DNA from: CAILZL01 sp050248275
Lineage (GTDB): Bacteria > Pseudomonadota > Gammaproteobacteria > Steroidobacterales > Steroidobacteraceae
NCBI GenBank assembly: GCA_050248275.1
Contig: JBFWSR010000010.1
Span: 56,200-120,199, forward strand
DNA: 64,000 nt
Direction: 5' to 3'
Part shown: in pieces, positions 60,136 to 64,000 of the stretch
Layout of the letters: each line of letters begins with the position of its first letter
Position numbering within the stretch: position 1 is the stretch's first letter
Position numbers and translations under genes: made by a program
The notes under the pieces: generated by a model
What the model was told of the DNA's origin: nothing
The model's input: the letters and a program-made list of their open reading frames with translations, nothing else
The model's database searches: none

Positions 60136-62295
60136 ATGCCGACATTAAGCCGTTTGCTGCACTTGCTGCTGCCAGTGATGCTGATCAGTACGGTCAGTCA
60201 CGCCGGGCCTGTTGAAACATCGCGAGACGCGGCCTGGCAGCCCATTGCCGCCGAAGCCTGGCCGATGAATGGTCGTGATGTGAACGGTGCGCGTTTTTCA
60301 CCGTTGCAGGACATTAATGCCGGCAATGTTGCCCGACTGGGACTGGCGTGGGAATTCAAGGATTTCATCGTGCGCGGGCGCACCCATCGGGCGATGGAAG
60401 GCAATCCCATCCTGCAGGAGGACGTGCTGTATTTTTCCGGCCCGTGGGGCAATGCCTATGCGGTGGATGCGCGCAGCGGCAAATTGTTATGGCAGTTCGA
60501 TACCGAAGCGGATGGTCAATATGGACGCAATGCTTGCTGCGATGTCAGCACCCGCGGCATCGCGGTGCGTAACGGCAAGGTCTATACCGCTTCGACCGAT
60601 GGCTTTTTGATTGCGCTCGATGCCAAAACCGGCAAGGCAGTCTGGAAAGCCGATACGTTTTATACCCGCAAATGGAATTACGTGATCAATGGTGCGCCCT
60701 ACATCGCGGGCAATCACATTCTGATCGGCAACTCCGGCGCCGACATGGGTGCGCGTGGCTATGTGTCCGCTTACGACGCGGAAACCGGCAAGCTGGCCTG
60801 GCGGTTCTGGGCGGTGCCCGGCGATCCGAAGGATGGCCCCGACGAAACCCCTGAAGTGACCATGGCGCGCAAGACTTGGCCGGTCGATGCCCGTTGGGAC
60901 ATGGGGTTGGGCGGCAATGCCTGGGATGGCCTGGCCTACGACCCGGAAACCGATACTGCTTTTCTCGGCTTGGGCAATGGCGGTCCGCATCCGCAATGGC
61001 TGCGCAGTCGCAGTGGCGCGCGCGGTCAGGACAATCTGTTCCTGTCCTGCATCGTGGCGGTGAATGCCAGGACAGGCCGGTTGAAGTGGTACTACCAGAC
61101 CACACCGGGCGACAGCTGGGATTTCACCGCCACGTCACCGATGGTGTTTGCCGATCTGACCATCGATGACAAGCAACACAAAGTAATCATGCAGGCGCCG
61201 AAGAACGGCATTTTCTATGTGCTGGATCGCGTGACCGGCAAGCTGCTGCGTGCCAATCCTTACACAACCATCAACTGGGCCAGCGGCGTGGACATGAAGA
61301 CGGGTCGGCCGATACTGACCACGATGAGTGATTATTCAAAAGAAGCACGCATCATCTGGCCGAGCGCAGCGGGCGGACATTCCTGGACGCCCATGGCCTT
61401 CAGTCCGCGTACCGGACTGGTCTATGTGTCTGTTTACGATACCGCCATGCGTTACCAGGCTGCTCCACAGGAGAAGTTCATTCCCGGTGCGGTCAATCAA
61501 TCCCTGGCGGGGCAATTCCCTCCCTTTGACAGTGCTGCCGATAAGGCGCAACTGGCGGGTCAGCCGACGCCGAACTTTGAATCCCGTTTGAAAGCCTGGG
61601 ATCCAGTGGCCAACAAGCCGCGCTGGCAATCCGAACCGATGCCCTTCATCAGTGGTGGCGCGCTGGTGGCCGGGGATCTGGTGTTCCAAGGGTCCACCGA
61701 TGGCTATCTGTATGCCTATGATGCAGCCACCGGCAAGGTGTTGCACAAACTGTTCGTCGGCACAGCCATCATGGCCGCCCCCATCACCTACAAACTGGAT
61801 GGCGTGCAGTACCTCGCCGTGACGGCCGGTGCAGGCGGTCCGCAGGGCGTTTTCTTTGCGCCCAATCAGGCTGGGTCGACCTATCAGAATTACGAACGGC
61901 TGCTGGTATTCAAGCTCGATGGTCAGCTGGTGCCGTTGCCGCCACTGCGTGAGGCGCCGGTCCTGCCGCCCATGCCGACATCCATTCAGGCCAGCACCGA
62001 GACTATGGCGAAAGGCGAGCAGTTGTTCAAGCAACTGTGTCAGCGCTGTCACGTGGTGGGAGGCGCCATCGGCATCTATCCCAATTTGTGGCAGATGAAC
62101 CCGCCCACCATCGAAGCGTTCGAGCTCATCGTGGGCAAGCCGGGCATTTACAGTTATGCCGGCATGGGCAGTTTCGCCGATGTGCTCACGCCAGAAGACA
62201 TCACCGCCATCAAGGCGTTCCTGGTGAACGATACGATCATCAAACGCACGCAGGGACCGACAGCAGGGGCGCAATCGCGCGAAGCGACCCATTAG
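60136..62295 (+). CDS. PQQ-dependent alcohol dehydrogenase with C-terminal haem c, soluble
   Basis: A 719-residue quinohaemoprotein with a cleavable signal peptide (LLHLLLPVMLISTVSHAG) instead of a lipobox. The vicinal disulfide is NACCDVSTRG near 138; the catalytic region is GDSWDFTATSPM near 325, Thr at the position that distinguishes calcium- from lanthanide-type enzymes. The cytochrome domain has CQRCHV near 635. It is a paralogue of 56344-58626 (shared GNSGA, ARGYVSAYD, VIMQAPKNG-type blocks). It follows the flavin hydroxylase by 62 bases on the same strand and carries a GGGGAG ribosome site. Confidence 0.93.
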   Translation: MPTLSRLLHLLLPVMLISTVSHAGPVETSRDAAWQPIAAEAWPMNGRDVNGARFSPLQDINAGNVARLGLAWEFKDFIVRGRTHRAMEGNPILQEDVLYFSGPWGNAYAVDARSGKLLWQFDTEADGQYGRNACCDVSTRGIAVRNGKVYTASTDGFLIALDAKTGKAVWKADTFYTRKWNYVINGAPYIAGNHILIGNSGADMGARGYVSAYDAETGKLAWRFWAVPGDPKDGPDETPEVTMARKTWPVDARWDMGLGGNAWDGLAYDPETDTAFLGLGNGGPHPQWLRSRSGARGQDNLFLSCIVAVNARTGRLKWYYQTTPGDSWDFTATSPMVFADLTIDDKQHKVIMQAPKNGIFYVLDRVTGKLLRANPYTTINWASGVDMKTGRPILTTMSDYSKEARIIWPSAAGGHSWTPMAFSPRTGLVYVSVYDTAMRYQAAPQEKFIPGAVNQSLAGQFPPFDSAADKAQLAGQPTPNFESRLKAWDPVANKPRWQSEPMPFISGGALVAGDLVFQGSTDGYLYAYDAATGKVLHKLFVGTAIMAAPITYKLDGVQYLAVTAGAGGPQGVFFAPNQAGSTYQNYERLLVFKLDGQLVPLPPLREAPVLPPMPTSIQASTETMAKGEQLFKQLCQRCHVVGGAIGIYPNLWQMNPPTIEAFELIVGKPGIYSYAGMGSFADVLTPEDITAIKAFLVNDTIIKRTQGPTAGAQSREATH

Positions 62296-62317
62296 CTGTT
62301 TGCATTCGCCGGCTTTG

Positions 62318-62335
62318 CTAGAACCTAGGTTCTAG
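62318..62335. repeat. Perfect 18-bp palindrome
   Basis: CTAGAACCTAGGTTCTAG reads the same on both strands, 23 bases after the second PQQ gene. There is no U-tract. It may be an operator or a decayed recombination or insertion footprint; it is too perfect to ignore. Confidence 0.6.
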
Positions 62336-62397
62336 GAGCATCAGCCACGAAAGGCTTGATGTTGATGTATAGAATGTTGGATTACTGATTCATGCGG

Positions 62398-62490
62398 CTA
62401 TCGTTTACGCAGATCGGCAATGATCGCAATGACAACCGACACCACCATGGTGATGACCGGAATCCAGTTGTAATAAACGCGGTAGTCCAC
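62398..62490 (-). CDS. Possible 30-residue membrane microprotein
   Basis: A GTG-initiated frame (62490) encodes about 30 residues: a short VDYRVYYNW lead, one hydrophobic helix (IPVITMVVSVVIAIIA) and a DLRKR basic end, the layout of single-pass small membrane proteins. It lies 44 bases downstream of the DoxX gene on the same strand with AAGAGAT as a weak ribosome site. A chance frame this hydrophobic is possible, so confidence is low. It could be a partner of the DoxX protein. Confidence 0.35.
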   Translation of the reverse strand: MDYRVYYNWIPVITMVVSVVIAIIADLRKR

Positions 62491-62534
62491 GAGCGGATCT
62501 CTTTGCTACAGGGTGGTCGGTGGTGTTTACTGAG

Positions 62535-62987
62535 TCAGGTCATCGGTTCGGCTTTGCCGCCGCGCCATAGAGGACGCTGTTCGGCGCGTAACACCAGAAA
62601 GGGCCGATAGAAGCCAAAGTAGGCCGCCAGCAGAAATACATTCAGCAGCAATTCACGCGAGCCAGTCCAGACCGAGCGTTCGGAATGCACCACGATCACG
62701 CTCATGTAAAAAATGGTGATGCTGGTGGGTAGTTCCATGATCAGGGCCAACGGCGCAAATACATTGAACAGCAGCATGAAGCCAACCAGCGCTTCAATTG
62801 CCTTAATCCAGGTAAACAGTCCCATGTTGGTCATGGCATCAACAAAGGGACCGGCCACCGGATGCATGACCTGCGGCAGGGGAAAGAATTCAAAGAAATA
62901 ATTCAGCCCCGAGAACAGGGAATGGCCGCCGAAAAATCCCTGGGCTGCCACTACAACATATTTCATGGGATGTGCCAGACGCGCCAT
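62535..62987 (-). CDS. DoxX-family membrane protein
   Basis: A 150-residue four-helix protein: GFFGGHSLFSGLNYFFEFFP in the first helix and loop, IKAIEALVGFMLLFNVFAPL in the third, and RSVWTGSRELLLNVFLLAAY in the fourth. SGLNYFF and KAIEALVG match HGLNHWV and KAIEVVVG of the protein at 51518-52009, so these are paralogues. It is alone on its strand, possibly with the microprotein at 62398-62490 after it, and is divergent from the next DoxX gene. Confidence 0.82.
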   Translation of the reverse strand: MARLAHPMKYVVVAAQGFFGGHSLFSGLNYFFEFFPLPQVMHPVAGPFVDAMTNMGLFTWIKAIEALVGFMLLFNVFAPLALIMELPTSITIFYMSVIVVHSERSVWTGSRELLLNVFLLAAYFGFYRPFLVLRAEQRPLWRGGKAEPMT

Positions 62988-63187
62988 ATCGGCCTCTTGT
63001 GGAATCGTTGATCTGCGATGAAATTCTTAAGGTTGATCTTGTTGTTGTTATTGTCATGCTGGCTTGCAGCGTAATGCAAGGCAGTCATCGCTATAGTCAA
63101 GCCCGTCGAGGGTGATACCCTTTGCAGGATGATCATGTTCAGCAAGCGTTATCATCCCTGGCAATAGACTTGGATAGTGAGAAAATC

Positions 63188-63778
63188 ATGAGCCCGAAAT
63201 TGTACGAGAAGCTGGTTACCGCCGTCCGGTTGCTCATGGGCGCTGACTTTTTCATCAGCGGCCTGAACTGGTGGGTCAAGCTGATCACGATCTATCCAAG
63301 CATCTCCGATGGCGTGGATAAATTGCCGCCGGGGGATTATCTGGTCCGGGCCATGATCAACACCGGCATCCTGTTTCACATGGTCAAGGGCGTGGAGCTC
63401 GTCGTGGGGCTGGCGCTGCTGACAAATCGTTTCGTGCCGCTGGCGCTGGTGGCGGCATTGCCGGTGGCGTTGAATATCTTCATTGCCGTATTCAACATCC
63501 ACAAGCTGCGTGCCTACACCATGGGCACCGGCGCCCTGTTGATGAATGTCTTTCTGATGGCGGCTTATTTCGAACATTATCGTTCGATGCTGACGATGAA
63601 GAGCGCGCCCGATGCCCTGGAATCTTCCGGCAGCACATTGCAGTTGCGTCCATTGCATCCAGTGATGGCTGCATTGCTGCGAACGGTACGGCCAGTACTG
63701 GCGGTGGTCGCAGTCGTGCTGGGCGCGATCATGATCACCTGGGTGGCGGTCATGGTCGTCCAGCACTTCTCAGACTGA
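63188..63778 (+). CDS. DoxX-family membrane protein with extra C-terminal helix
   Basis: A 196-residue protein. The DoxX core is about residues 10-135 (LLMGADFFISGLNWWVKLIT, MVKGVELVVGLALLTNRFVP, TGALLMNVFLMAAYFEHYR); a linker and a fifth membrane helix (about 165-190) follow, which the other DoxX proteins here lack. The shared SGLN and K-x-E-LVG motifs tie it to the other two in this region. ATG 63188 removes a hydrophilic extension of the open frame; the ribosome site (GTGAG) is weak. Confidence 0.82.
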   Translation: MSPKLYEKLVTAVRLLMGADFFISGLNWWVKLITIYPSISDGVDKLPPGDYLVRAMINTGILFHMVKGVELVVGLALLTNRFVPLALVAALPVALNIFIAVFNIHKLRAYTMGTGALLMNVFLMAAYFEHYRSMLTMKSAPDALESSGSTLQLRPLHPVMAALLRTVRPVLAVVAVVLGAIMITWVAVMVVQHFSD

Positions 63779-63798
63779 TGCCCGTATCCGCCGCGTTA

Positions 63799-64000
63799 TC
63801 AACGTCGGCTGTAGACCTGTTTGCAGGTATCGTAAAGCACGGCCGACTGCTCTGCTGACGTCAGCTCGTCCATCGCCGATTTCGCCAGAGCCAGCAGTTC
63901 GGCATAGCTGCCTGGCGATTGCGCCACATCCGACCCCCACATGACGCGCTCGGCGCCGAACGCTTGCACCACGCGCTTGATGACCGGTGCTGCGGACAGG
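63799..64000 (-). CDS. Amidohydrolase (PF04909 type), C-terminal fragment
   Basis: The minus strand is open from the window edge to a TGA at 63799-63801. The visible 66 residues include VVQAFGAERVMWGSDVAQSP, where FGaeRvMWGSD is the C-terminal signature of the amidohydrolase 2 family (metal-binding Asp in GSD), and end in VLYDTCKQVYSRR. The family includes decarboxylases and lactonases of aromatic catabolism such as 4-oalomesaconate hydratase relatives and OMPDC. The start and most of the gene lie beyond the window. It is convergent with the DoxX gene at 63188. Confidence 0.8.
   Translation of the reverse strand, partial: LSAAPVIKRVVQAFGAERVMWGSDVAQSPGSYAELLALAKSAMDELTSAEQSAVLYDTCKQVYSRR

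Noticed and set aside
61336..62292. 318-residue open frame on the minus strand
   Set aside because: Antisense to the second PQQ dehydrogenase, whose motifs and cytochrome domain are intact; composition is that of a shadow frame.
56344..62295. Lanthanide-dependent (XoxF/ExaF-type) PQQ enzymes
   Set aside because: Both enzymes have Thr two residues after the catalytic Asp (WDYT and WDFT), where lanthanide enzymes have Asp.
1..64000. CRISPR arrays and rRNA genes
   Set aside because: No regularly spaced repeats with unique spacers and no rRNA-like segments were seen.

Overview
The window reads as chromosomal DNA of a Gram-negative proteobacterium, most likely a gammaproteobacterium of the Steroidobacter/Nevskiales kind (an inference from gene content only: many TonB-dependent receptors, periplasmic quinoproteins, Tat-exported molybdoenzymes, a HiPIP, a bufferin operon). 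Coding density is high, gene starts usually carry an AGGAG-type ribosome site, and most genes sit in short same-strand operons.

Layout. 1-3016 (+): the end of a bufferin-type operon (bufA1 fragment, bufB MNIO enzyme, bufC, DoxX protein) followed by two small envelope proteins. 3048-10792 (-): a nitrate-responsive operon nrtA-nrtB-nrtCD-porin-nasT-nasS. Its leader carries a sigma-54 promoter, an ANTAR-type hexaloop hairpin and a strong intrinsic terminator, so the NasT made at the far end of the operon probably antiterminates the operon itself. 11127-15559 (-): a HiPIP, then an ECF sigma/FecR-like/TonB-receptor surface-signalling set whose receptor start codon sits directly behind a perfect hairpin. 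15735-29125: housekeeping and envelope genes (Omp85-like protein, MFS exporter, radical SAM protein, FHA coiled-coil protein, msrB, folD, a beta-barrel protein, an RND adaptor and pump).

29257-32876: a tRNA with anticodon CAU whose 3' part is repeated exactly (45 bp) 3.5 kb further on. The repeats bound a compact integrative element with a tyrosine recombinase, an HTH protein, a zinc-ribbon protein, a frameshifted Rep_trans-type replication initiator, a 103-base multi-hairpin structure that looks like a replication origin, and one unknown basic protein. No virion or conjugation genes are present.

32887-64000: a catabolic island. Two paralogous GntR/TonB-receptor pairs face each other divergently, with an SDR, a secreted protein, an MFS exporter and a metallo-beta-lactamase-fold hydrolase. 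Then come two Tat-exported molybdopterin dehydrogenases (IorB-like), a third TonB receptor with its own ECF sigma/FecR pair, a three-haem cytochrome c, two PQQ- and haem-containing alcohol dehydrogenases, a flavin aromatic hydroxylase, an NTF2-like protein, three DoxX-family membrane proteins and the end of an amidohydrolase. Read together this suggests uptake through TonB receptors and stepwise periplasmic oxidation (alcohol to aldehyde by PQQ enzymes, aldehyde to acid by molybdoenzymes, electrons to cytochrome c), followed by cytoplasmic aromatic hydroxylation. The substrate cannot be read from the sequence. A 155-bp IS5-group MITE with an intact CTAA target duplication lies inside this island.
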